From contig JAGIAT010000003.1 of the NCBI GenBank assembly GCA_017744715.1, positions 248,001-312,000 of the forward strand: a stretch of 64,000 nt of DNA. Reading direction: 5' to 3'. Positions 14,842 through 20,570 of the stretch are shown here, one piece after another. The stretch is from Niabella sp. (GTDB lineage: Bacteria; Bacteroidota; Bacteroidia; Chitinophagales; Chitinophagaceae). Numbering within the stretch: position 1 is the stretch's first letter; each line of letters starts with the position of its first letter. The position numbers and the translations under genes were made by a program. The notes under the pieces are model-generated. The model had not been told where the DNA came from and did not search any database. It saw only the letters and a program-made list of their open reading frames with translations.

Positions 14842-15774
14842 TTATTTGTTATTAATATTGTATACTTCTTTCTCGGTGGCCCATTTAATGTATCCTCCAC
14901 ATGACCCGCATGTAAGCGACGCAAAATGCGGCCCTTTACCTTCGCTTATCACCACATCATTGACAACTCCGCACTTCTTACATATAATTGCTGATGGCTC
15001 GTCCGTAGGCAATCTGTGTGATAAAGAGTAGTTTACCTGCTTTGGTTTAGCATTACCGTACATTTTCTCATACAGCCGTTTAGTGTTTAAAAACAGTTCA
15101 TAATCTTCTGATGTATCATCCTTGGTAAGCAGCTGGTATCCCGGCCCCTGCATGTCACCTGATTTGCCTTCAGTTCTGGTTTTTGCGTTTAACCAAAGGA
15201 TACCAACCTTGTCTATTTTAAGACCCAACAATTCAGTAGAAAGTTTTTCGTACGCTGCAAGCTGCAACCAGTACTCATCACCAATGTAGTTTGATGTTTT
15301 AATGTCGATCAGATAACGTACACCATCCATTGTAATGATCCGGTCAGCGGTACCAGCAAAACCCAACACCGATGAAACAAAGTTTTGCTCTATGTACTCA
15401 ATCTCCATCGGAAACCGGCTGCGGAACTCTACATATTTCTCAAACATTGCCCACTCTGCCAGCTTTACTTTAAAGTCTCCGTAGTCATCCAGTAGTGAGA
15501 CTTCCTCACCCAGATCATAACGCTCTGTAAGATTATGCACCACTGAACCGCGACGCCCGGCCTCGTCCCTGATCTCGTCTGCGTTTTCGCCAGCTTTTTT
15601 CAACCAGTCGTAGAACGCAGGCCCTTTAGGAAAAGCGCTCAGTATCGTTGTGACAGACGGAACAAACGTGTTTGTTGATTCTTCGTAATAGAAACGGTGG
15701 TCTTGCAGTGTAATTTGCTTACCTGTCACATCTATTTTATAGTTTCTATTGCTATGTTTGATTAATGTTGCCAT
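14842..15774 (-). CDS. RecB/Cas4-like exonuclease with zinc ribbon
   Basis: A 310-aa PD-(D/E)XK nuclease. The core reads GFAGTADRI (catalytic Asp at about residue 143), then YLIDIKTSN (Asp-x-Lys at about 157-159) and WLQLAAYEKL (the Gln-Tyr motif of RecB nucleases). The first 60 residues carry PSVTTIL, typical of phage PDDEXK_1-like proteins. A C-terminal zinc ribbon (CKKCG about 264, CGSCGG about 289) is fused on. It likely resects double-strand ends for phage recombination with the SSB-like protein encoded next. Confidence 0.82.
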   Translation of the reverse strand: MATLIKHSNRNYKIDVTGKQITLQDHRFYYEESTNTFVPSVTTILSAFPKGPAFYDWLKKAGENADEIRDEAGRRGSVVHNLTERYDLGEEVSLLDDYGDFKVKLAEWAMFEKYVEFRSRFPMEIEYIEQNFVSSVLGFAGTADRIITMDGVRYLIDIKTSNYIGDEYWLQLAAYEKLSTELLGLKIDKVGILWLNAKTRTEGKSGDMQGPGYQLLTKDDTSEDYELFLNTKRLYEKMYGNAKPKQVNYSLSHRLPTDEPSAIICKKCGVVNDVVISEGKGPHFASLTCGSCGGYIKWATEKEVYNINNK

Positions 15775-15785
15775 ACAATTTACTT

Positions 15786-16037
15786 TTATGCCGCTATAGC
15801 CAGCTGATTAATGATTTCCTCTTCAATTGCTTCTATCTGATGTTTCTTTAATGCCCCAGTTATGAGCAACCCTTCTTTGTCAATGATCAGCTCTACGGAT
15901 TTTATATCAACAGTTACCGACGCTGGAAAAGATTTAATGCCGTGGCACTCTTCAGCGCTTGGATCGAATATTTCGTAGTCTGCATTTATCAGGAGTTCAC
16001 CCAGTGATCCGACTTCTATTGTGAATGTATTGTTCAT
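15786..16037 (-). CDS. Phage hypothetical protein, 83 aa
   Basis: A beta-rich N-terminal part and an amphipathic helix (KKHQIEAIEEEIINQL) at the C-terminus. It is directly upstream of the exonuclease gene. No known function. Its leader holds a hairpin of the conserved-loop family. Confidence 0.6.
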   Translation of the reverse strand: MNNTFTIEVGSLGELLINADYEIFDPSAEECHGIKSFPASVTVDIKSVELIIDKEGLLITGALKKHQIEAIEEEIINQLAIAA

Positions 16038-16058
16038 AAAAAACGATTTTGAAATAAC

Positions 16059-16083
16059 GGCCCCGTTGTAGAAACAACAGGCC
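16059..16083 (-). promoter_or_regulatory. Leader hairpin, conserved-loop family
   Basis: On the minus strand GGCC-x-GTTGT and ACAAC-xx-GGCC arms with a TTCT loop lie 22 bases before the ATG at 16037. It shares the GTTTCTACA apex with the hairpins at 2760 and 18623 but lacks a T-run, so here it is a leader structure rather than a terminator. Confidence 0.55.
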
Positions 16084-16105
16084 TTAAATGTTTATTTATA
16101 ACCGC

Positions 16106-16147
16106 TTCGGCGTCCGATTTCGCTTCGGTAGGGCATCCCGCGCCGAA
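16106..16147. repeat. GC-rich palindromic element
   Basis: Outer arms TTCGGCG and CGCCGAA (seven bases) enclose a second stem, CCGA/TCGG on the minus strand, in an otherwise AT-rich gap. All three minus-strand frames across it are poor genes: one 21-codon basic frame and one 53-codon frame that has an amber after its ATG. It looks like a REP-type or structured RNA element. Confidence 0.5.
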
Positions 16148-16228
16148 TCCCTTTTTGTCATTTTTAGATTTGTCGCTTTTGAATATTATAACCAGCTACA
16201 TATGAATACCTCCTTTTTATTCGTGACT

Positions 16229-16251
16229 CCCGGATGCGCCGGGCCGCTTAT
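16229..16251. repeat. Gene-end repeat, copy 1
   Basis: CCCGGATGCGCCGG-x-CCGCTTAT, a hairpin with five-base arms, overlaps the 3' end of the 16248 gene. It is nearly identical to 17050-17072, which lies at the same position relative to its own gene. Confidence 0.7.
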
Positions 16252-16652
16252 TGTGGGGTAGAATGAATCAATATTTCTATCTTTCTGTATAAGAGCTGAT
16301 GTGGAAATCCATCATTTAAATAGTTACCATACCCATACCCTTTTAGGCAACCGATCGCTGCTGATTGATCCTGATAAAACGCCGGATATCGTGGAAAATT
16401 TTTAACATCAATGTCAATATATTCACCATTAAAGGATAAAGAAGGGAATGAATTACTACCGCTTATTTTATTGAAAGGTCTGCTCAACTCAATCTTATAC
16501 CCGTATTTTCTTTGGTTGCCAGTGTGCATACATACGCCATCAAATTTCCCGGGTTTTGATATTATAGTAATTCCCGAAATTGTAATGCATCGTAAATAAG
16601 ATAAAGTAGGGTTACCGCATTCATCTTTATGTATTCTGACTGTAAAATCCAT
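16248..16652 (-). CDS. Phage hypothetical protein, 134 aa
   Basis: A beta-rich, aromatic-rich soluble protein with two Cys in SYLRCITI and GVCMHTG. No signal peptide and no recognised family. It follows a GC hairpin (16671-16691) that separates it from the tRNA-like gene upstream. Confidence 0.55.
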   Translation of the reverse strand: MDFTVRIHKDECGNPTLSYLRCITISGITIISKPGKFDGVCMHTGNQRKYGYKIELSRPFNKISGSNSFPSLSFNGEYIDIDVKNFPRYPAFYQDQSAAIGCLKGYGYGNYLNDGFPHQLLYRKIEILIHSTPQ

Positions 16653-16670
16653 AACTAAATTTTTAAAAGT

Positions 16671-16691
16671 GCCGGCACTTACCCGACCGGC
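16671..16691 (-). terminator. Terminator after the tRNA-like RNA
   Basis: GCCGG and CCGGC arms with an 11-base loop are followed on the minus strand by ACTTTTAAAAA. It probably ends the transcript carrying the tRNA-like element at 16810-16958. Confidence 0.55.
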
Positions 16692-16809
16692 TTAGGGACT
16701 ACAATCTGTGCTTGCTCTTCATTTTGCCTTGAATACCATAGCCGGTAGCACATCGGGAGGGCCTTTACCTGATTATTGCCTCTCAATCCACTTAATGCAG
16801 GGGATTATG

Positions 16810-16958
16810 TGGCGGGGGAAGGAGTCGAACCTTCATGCCTATGCAGTTCATCTAATGACTGAATTGATCACTTCAAACAAAAGACTTATGCGGTCATTGC
16901 GGCTACCGGGCTTATTCGCGCTTATCCCGGATGTGTCTACCTATTCCACCACCTCGCC
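16810..16958 (-). ncRNA. tRNA-Leu-like RNA of unusual length (149 nt)
   Basis: The 5' part GGCGAGGTGGTGGAATAGG continues as TAGACAC, a textbook leucine class II acceptor and D arm. The 3' part has a perfect T arm (GAAGG-TTCGACT-CCTTC) and acceptor CCCCGCC pairing with GGCGAGG except at one A/C. Between them, where a Leu tRNA has about 40 nt, there are about 100: a CCGGG/CCCGG stem (16906-16930) with a 15-nt loop instead of 7, then a long arm whose ends pair (GCC/GGC, AATGAC/GTCATT). No CCA is encoded. I see no normal anticodon loop. It may be a degenerate tRNA, a tRNA with an insertion, or a tRNA mimic. Confidence 0.6.
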
Positions 16959-17049
16959 AGGTGTGGTCTTTCCCACCGTCAAGGGCACCAATTGTGTGTA
17001 CAATTCTGGAAGGCTTCCCTACGTCCATAACTATCTTGAAAGAACTTTT

Positions 17050-17072
17050 CCCGGATGCGCCGGACCGCTTAT
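17050..17072. repeat. Gene-end repeat, copy 2
   Basis: The second copy of the CCCGGATGCGCCGG-x-CCGCTTAT element, differing from 16229-16251 at one base over 23. On the minus strand it follows the stop of the 17079 gene directly. Confidence 0.7.
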
Positions 17073-17078
17073 AATGGG

Positions 17079-17369
17079 TTAGATTGTTGTTGCTTTTTGA
17101 ATAATAGCCTTCGCATTGTTAACTGCGTCTTCCTGCACACCGTCCATTTTTTCAACATCACTAAACCATTGCACCATTTCTTGCAACACTTCCAGCATTT
17201 CAGGAGCAAGCGCAAACAATGTTGCATACTCCTTTGCTTTCTTTAGGTCAACACCGATGTGTTCATTTGAAAATACATACGCAAATGTGTGTACATCATC
17301 TGATGGGCCTATATTGAAGTGCAGTACATTATTTGTTCCTGCTGTAACATCTTTGACTACTAATTTCAT
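17079..17369 (-). CDS. Phage hypothetical protein, 96 aa
   Basis: The C-terminal half contains AKEYATLFALAPEMLEVLQE, like the AxLIAxAPELLxAL segment of a very common small phage protein of unknown function. The N-terminal half is beta-rich. A tRNA-Cys gene lies 15 bases upstream. Confidence 0.6.
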   Translation of the reverse strand: MKLVVKDVTAGTNNVLHFNIGPSDDVHTFAYVFSNEHIGVDLKKAKEYATLFALAPEMLEVLQEMVQWFSDVEKMDGVQEDAVNNAKAIIQKATTI

Positions 17370-17384
17370 AATTGATTTTTTTTG

Positions 17385-17455
17385 AGTTGAGTGTCAGAAT
17401 CGAACTGACTACTCTGGTTTTGCATACCAGCCCCCATCCATTGAGGATACCCAAC
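17385..17455 (-). tRNA. tRNA-Cys(GCA), phage-encoded
   Basis: A complete cloverleaf: acceptor GTTGGGT/ACTCAAC, D stem CCTC/GGGG, anticodon arm CTGGT-ATGCAAA-ACCAG giving anticodon GCA, and T arm GTCAG-TTCGATT-CTGAC. Discriminator base 73 is U, the known cysteine identity base, which supports the call. No CCA is encoded (TCAAAAAA follows), unlike the host tRNA-Arg in this window. It is transcribed with tiny phage genes around it. A run of Cys-rich phage proteins in this prophage may explain its retention. Confidence 0.9.
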
Positions 17456-17524
17456 TTAGTCCCATACATCCGGCGCGGCAATCCACACAAGCACCAACAG
17501 GACGAAAACAAATACTTTTCTCAT
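17456..17524 (-). CDS. 22-aa hydrophobic peptide
   Basis: An ATG-to-TAA frame of 22 codons: MRK then a hydrophobic helix (VFVFVLLVLVWIAAP) and DVWD. It resembles a bare signal peptide or a single-pass microprotein. It lies between the lipoprotein gene and tRNA-Cys, its stop touching the tRNA 5' end. Confidence 0.4.
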   Translation of the reverse strand: MRKVFVFVLLVLVWIAAPDVWD

Positions 17525-17527
17525 GGC

Positions 17528-17683
17528 TTAATGCTTTACTGAATCAATTGGCCTCATCTTCTCTCCTGGACACATACACCGATTGTCTTTGATCACATCC
17601 ACTTCAGACTTCTTCCCGCAGGAAACAAAACACAGCGCCAAAGCCAAGGCTACTATCAACAATGTTTCAATAACCGTTTTCAT
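17528..17683 (-). CDS. 51-aa phage lipoprotein
   Basis: A clear type II signal: MKTVIETLLIVALALAL followed by CFVSC, a lipobox with Cys22. The mature peptide has about 30 residues with two further Cys (RCMC). Small phage lipoproteins of this kind serve in superinfection exclusion or as spanin-like outer components; neither is proven here. Confidence 0.6.
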   Translation of the reverse strand: MKTVIETLLIVALALALCFVSCGKKSEVDVIKDNRCMCPGEKMRPIDSVKH

Positions 17684-17756
17684 AATGAAGATTTTTAAAG
17701 AATGAGGGTCGAGTGGAAACCCAACCCGTTATTAAACTAACTGCTATGAGAAAAAA

Positions 17757-17939
17757 TTAATAATTCGTTGTTAAGCGGCGTGTGTTGACTGATCGCATCG
17801 ATTTTCTTCGATATTCACTAAACAAAACTTCTTTGTCCTCCGGATGATTCTCAACATGCTCGCGCATCTTTTTTCCGGCTTCATGCAATTGTGACTGATT
17901 CTGCGCCGATCTTATTCTGGATATAATTAAATCTTTCAT
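17757..17939 (-). CDS. Phage hypothetical protein, 60 aa
   Basis: A helical, highly charged small protein with a basic C-terminus (YRRKSMRSVNTRRL). No family recognised. It lies in the early block between two tiny membrane protein genes. Confidence 0.5.
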   Translation of the reverse strand: MKDLIISRIRSAQNQSQLHEAGKKMREHVENHPEDKEVLFSEYRRKSMRSVNTRRLTTNY

Positions 17940-17949
17940 GTTTTACTTT

Positions 17950-18111
17950 TTACATTCCGAACCAGTCGTCATTCTCCCAGCTGGTCGGATATTTTATTTT
18001 ATCGTTTGAATTCAGTTGCTTGTCTTTACTTGCATCGCGCCATGCTATCAGGCCGAAGATTATTGCGACGATGGCAAGTGCAGCCAATGATGTGTATGCT
18101 ATTGTTTGCAT
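17950..18111 (-). CDS. 53-aa single-pass membrane protein
   Basis: From ATG 18111 the frame encodes one N-terminal transmembrane helix (YTSLAALAIVAIIFGLIAW) and a cytoplasmic or periplasmic charged tail ending ENDDWFGM. It begins two bases after the stop of the HTH gene upstream, so it is probably cotranslated. Function unknown. Confidence 0.55.
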   Translation of the reverse strand: MQTIAYTSLAALAIVAIIFGLIAWRDASKDKQLNSNDKIKYPTSWENDDWFGM

Positions 18112-18113
18112 GG

Positions 18114-18329
18114 TTATGATTTTGGTAATACTTTAATGGATAGGCACCTTTCGAGATCAAACATCTCACCGGCCTGCGTATCTACGCGATATTCCTTTAG
18201 ATTGCACAATGTCATCCTGTTTGTTAGCGTTCTGTTTGATATTCCAAGAACCTTGGCTAAATCGCGCCGGTTTACAAGGATCCGGCCCTTAATTTTAACG
18301 CCTACTATTTGTACAACTGACTCCACCAT
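18114..18329 (-). CDS. Small HTH DNA-binding protein
   Basis: 71 aa with a winged-helix-like helix-turn-helix: NRRDLAKVLGISNRTLTNRM at about residues 20-39 is a classic recognition pattern, as in excisionase or MerR-like phage proteins. It is the third regulator-like gene near the right end, so a role in excision or early control is likely. Confidence 0.65.
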   Translation of the reverse strand: MVESVVQIVGVKIKGRILVNRRDLAKVLGISNRTLTNRMTLCNLKEYRVDTQAGEMFDLERCLSIKVLPKS

Positions 18330-18330
18330 T

Positions 18331-18573
18331 TTAAGCTACTTTTTGTTGTTGAGGGAACATTTGAATTACTCTCGCCTGCTGCTTTTCTGTATGGTATTTC
18401 TTGATTAACTCAGCAGTGCAGGCAACGCCCATTTTACGGATAAGTCCTCTTTTTTGATGCCTTACAGTTGAGATGCTTTTACCTATTTCATAGGCGACCT
18501 GTTTGTCAGATAAACAGTCATCACAGAACATCCGATACAAAATCGCCTCTCTCTCATTTAACGAACTTTTCAT
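18331..18573 (-). CDS. LuxR/sigma-4-like HTH protein
   Basis: 80 aa. Residues 5-55 (LNEREAILYRMFCDDCLSDK and then QVAYEIGKSISTVRHQK) read as a GerE/LuxR-type or sigma region 4 helix-turn-helix without any sensor domain. Similar stand-alone HTH proteins occur in Bacteroidota mobile elements. It is encoded directly before the HTH gene at 18114. Confidence 0.7.
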   Translation of the reverse strand: MKSSLNEREAILYRMFCDDCLSDKQVAYEIGKSISTVRHQKRGLIRKMGVACTAELIKKYHTEKQQARVIQMFPQQQKVA

Positions 18574-18622
18574 TTTGATTGATTTTTGAATATGATTTAA
18601 TGGTTAATGGTTTTGATGTAAA

Positions 18623-18646
18623 GGCCCGGTGTAGATACGCCAGGCC
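18623..18646 (-). terminator. Hairpin after first early gene, conserved-loop family
   Basis: On the minus strand GGCCTGGCG-TATCTACACC-GGGCC folds to a stem followed by TTTACATC. It is a weak terminator or attenuator 15 bases after the stop of the 18661 gene and shares the TCTACA apex with hairpins at 2760 and 16059. Confidence 0.55.
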
Positions 18647-18660
18647 GTATCGCATAACTC

Positions 18661-18891
18661 CTATCCCTTGTCCCAAATGTCATGGTACCCGTACCGCTCA
18701 AATATTTCCTCGATGAGCAACGCTTGCTCCTCAGATATATTTCTCCGGCCTTCCTTGAAGTTGTAAAAAGTGGATTCGGTCATCTCAGTCCTAAACTTAA
18801 ACTCATTGATTATGCCCCTTTTTGTCTTCTGGCCCAGATCCTCCCATACTTTGCTAAAACTCACCTTCTGTATCAAATTCGCTATTGACAT
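18661..18891 (-). CDS. Putative phage regulator, Cro-like position
   Basis: 76 aa; FRTEMTESTFYNFKEGRRNI resembles the turn and recognition helix of a small DNA-binding protein (stress that this is by eye). It is the first gene of the leftward operon and is divergent from the 19032 gene across an operator-promoter region, which is the place of a Cro-type protein. It ends with TAG. Confidence 0.5.
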   Translation of the reverse strand: MSIANLIQKVSFSKVWEDLGQKTKRGIINEFKFRTEMTESTFYNFKEGRRNISEEQALLIEEIFERYGYHDIWDKG

Positions 18892-18923
18892 AAGTGCCTA
18901 TTTTTTTGTTAGTCCCAATCACT

Positions 18924-18931
18924 TAATTTTG
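18924..18931 (+). promoter_or_regulatory. Candidate rightward -7 element
   Basis: TAATTTTG matches TAnnTTTG exactly on the plus strand. A TTTG lies 15 bp upstream, a little closer than usual. It would drive the gene at 19032 with a leader of about 95 bases that contains the palindrome at 18963. Confidence 0.4.
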
Positions 18932-18955
18932 TTAAGTTGTTTTTGATTGACAACA

Positions 18956-18988
18956 CAAATATACATTGCTTTAAACAATGTTTCCAAA
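18956..18988 (-). promoter_or_regulatory. Leftward early promoter with operator in the spacer
   Basis: On the minus strand: -33 TTTG at 18988-18985, 21-bp spacer, -7 TATATTTG at 18963-18956, 65 bases before the first early gene. The spacer is filled by the inverted repeat ACATTG-N7-CAATGT (18963-18981), and a further CAATGT half site occurs at 19007-19012. This is where a phage repressor would act. Confidence 0.78.
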
Positions 18989-19031
18989 TAAAATTATTGG
19001 ATCAGACAATGTTTCGATATTGATTAATACA

Positions 19032-19556
19032 ATGGCAGAGTTATTAGATAAAATCAAAAGCTTGGATGAATTTGAGGCAATTCTTAAAAAAATAAAAGAA
19101 TTAGAACCGTCATCTGATGTAGATTTGTCGCTGAATTTAAAGAAAAAACCATCCTATATCACGGAGGTGAAAAGCAGAGCTAAAAACAAGGGTGTGCCAG
19201 CAGCTACCATGGACCTGATAACATTGTACTATACAATGCTAAAGAGAGCGACCTATCGGAATGACATCGAAATAGAAGGCAAGGATCCGTTTTCTGAAAC
19301 CATTTTTAACCTCGCGGAATCAAATAGAATTTTAGCTGAATCAAACATGATTCTAGCAAAGACTAATAGGGAGCAATGGTTAAAGCTTAGTTCCGATGCA
19401 TCCGCTCAAGTTTCTCCAGGCGAACAGAAGAAAGAAACAAATATTTTCGACGCGGCTCGTGGCAAAGAGTTTTCGTTTTCGGGCAGTAGTGAACATCTGC
19501 GCCCGGGGGGTGCTTCGCACAAGAAAAAGGGCAAGACTCAAGATAAGGGCAATTAG
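19032..19556 (+). CDS. Plus-strand phage protein, possible repressor-side gene
   Basis: A helical protein of 174 aa from ATG 19032 (MAELLDKIKS). The longer frame from 18978 starts inside the operator palindrome, so I prefer the internal start. Residues about 70-110 are helical, and residues about 85-115 contain a duplicated NLAESNRILAES / NMILAKTNRE motif, likely a coiled coil. The C-terminal third is low-complexity and basic (HKKKGKTQDKGN). Its divergent position suggests lysogeny control, yet I see no clear HTH. Confidence 0.5.
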   Translation: MAELLDKIKSLDEFEAILKKIKELEPSSDVDLSLNLKKKPSYITEVKSRAKNKGVPAATMDLITLYYTMLKRATYRNDIEIEGKDPFSETIFNLAESNRILAESNMILAKTNREQWLKLSSDASAQVSPGEQKKETNIFDAARGKEFSFSGSSEHLRPGGASHKKKGKTQDKGN

Positions 19557-19750
19557 AACATTTAATTTTCAAACTTTCACTATTAGTACTCATAATAAAC
19601 CTAACACTTATAATAACTTAATACTTAGTGTGATCAGCTGTCACAGACTTAGAGGGGCCTTGGTCCTGTAAAAATATATAAACTTAACCAGAATACTAAA
19701 TTATTTAGCAGAAAAATTATTCACAAATTGGTTAAACAAAACAACTATTT

Positions 19751-20566
19751 ATGAAATTAAAACTGTGTATCATTACGCTAATCACATTATACTACTCGGC
19801 ATATCGCCTTGGTGCTCAAGAAAAATTGCAAGTCACAGATAGTACCGTAATTATTGGAGTTGTACAAGATTTTGGGGCTTTTGCCGAAAAGGTTGGCACC
19901 AAGTCTAATATATTCTTAAGGGCCGGAGCATCTGTACTAATCGGTTACTTGTCACCAAAAACAGATAAGGAATACGCAGTATATTATCTAGGTGATAAAT
20001 ATTATGTCCGTACTTCGGATATTAAAACCCTTTATCCAAATCTTCCCATTGAGTTGTCGAAACTATCAGAGAAAGAAAGAGCAATATTAGACTCAAATGC
20101 TTTACGAATGATACCCGCCTCCATTGAATACGAAAATAGGCAAGCCGATATTATGTACAAAAAGAGACAAGATAACAAGGCGAAGTTTCTTAATGAATTA
20201 AGAAAAAAAGGATTGGGCGTGTTAACTTATTCGGTTTACAAAGAAAGCGAATACACAAAAGGAAAGGGCTTTAAAATTGATGTAATAAATACATCCAATA
20301 AAATAATTAAATATCTAACTTTTAACTTTACTGGTATTAATCCAGTTTGGGACCCTGTCGATACAAAGATTAGAAAAGGCATTGGGCCAATACTTCCAAA
20401 CGAAACCGGTTCGTATAAATTTGAGTATGTGTGGTTTACAGACATAGTAGATCAAGTACGGCTAAACAGTATTATCATCCAATACATGGACAACACAAAG
20501 AAAATACTGTCGCGCTCAGATATAAGCGTCGTTCCGTATGATATCGCAGACTTGACATCTGAGTGA
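19751..20566 (+). CDS. Secreted cargo protein of the prophage
   Basis: 271 aa with a signal peptide (KLKLCIITLITLYYSAYRLG, then AQ at the likely cleavage). The mature protein is beta-rich at both ends with a charged helix (about 110-155) between. It is AT-rich relative to the host and expressed opposite to the lytic genes next to the integrase, the usual place of lysogenic-conversion genes. No family recognised. It converges with the integrase gene, four bases apart. Confidence 0.6.
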   Translation: MKLKLCIITLITLYYSAYRLGAQEKLQVTDSTVIIGVVQDFGAFAEKVGTKSNIFLRAGASVLIGYLSPKTDKEYAVYYLGDKYYVRTSDIKTLYPNLPIELSKLSEKERAILDSNALRMIPASIEYENRQADIMYKKRQDNKAKFLNELRKKGLGVLTYSVYKESEYTKGKGFKIDVINTSNKIIKYLTFNFTGINPVWDPVDTKIRKGIGPILPNETGSYKFEYVWFTDIVDQVRLNSIIIQYMDNTKKILSRSDISVVPYDIADLTSE

Positions 20567-20570
20567 TATT

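Noticed and set aside
16810-16958. tmRNA
   Set aside because: Far too short, and the 5' end has a leucine D arm that tmRNA lacks; no tag-like reading frame.
16708-17082. 124-codon plus-strand frame over the tRNA-like region
   Set aside because: It reads across a structured RNA on the opposite strand and has low-quality composition; tRNA-like pairing explains the conservation better.
2198-18663. Full amber recoding of the phage (TAG as sense codon)
   Set aside because: TAG ends the primase-helicase, two HTH-type genes and a membrane microgene at sensible positions, and no suppressor tRNA is visible in the window; only two local oddities are kept as findings.
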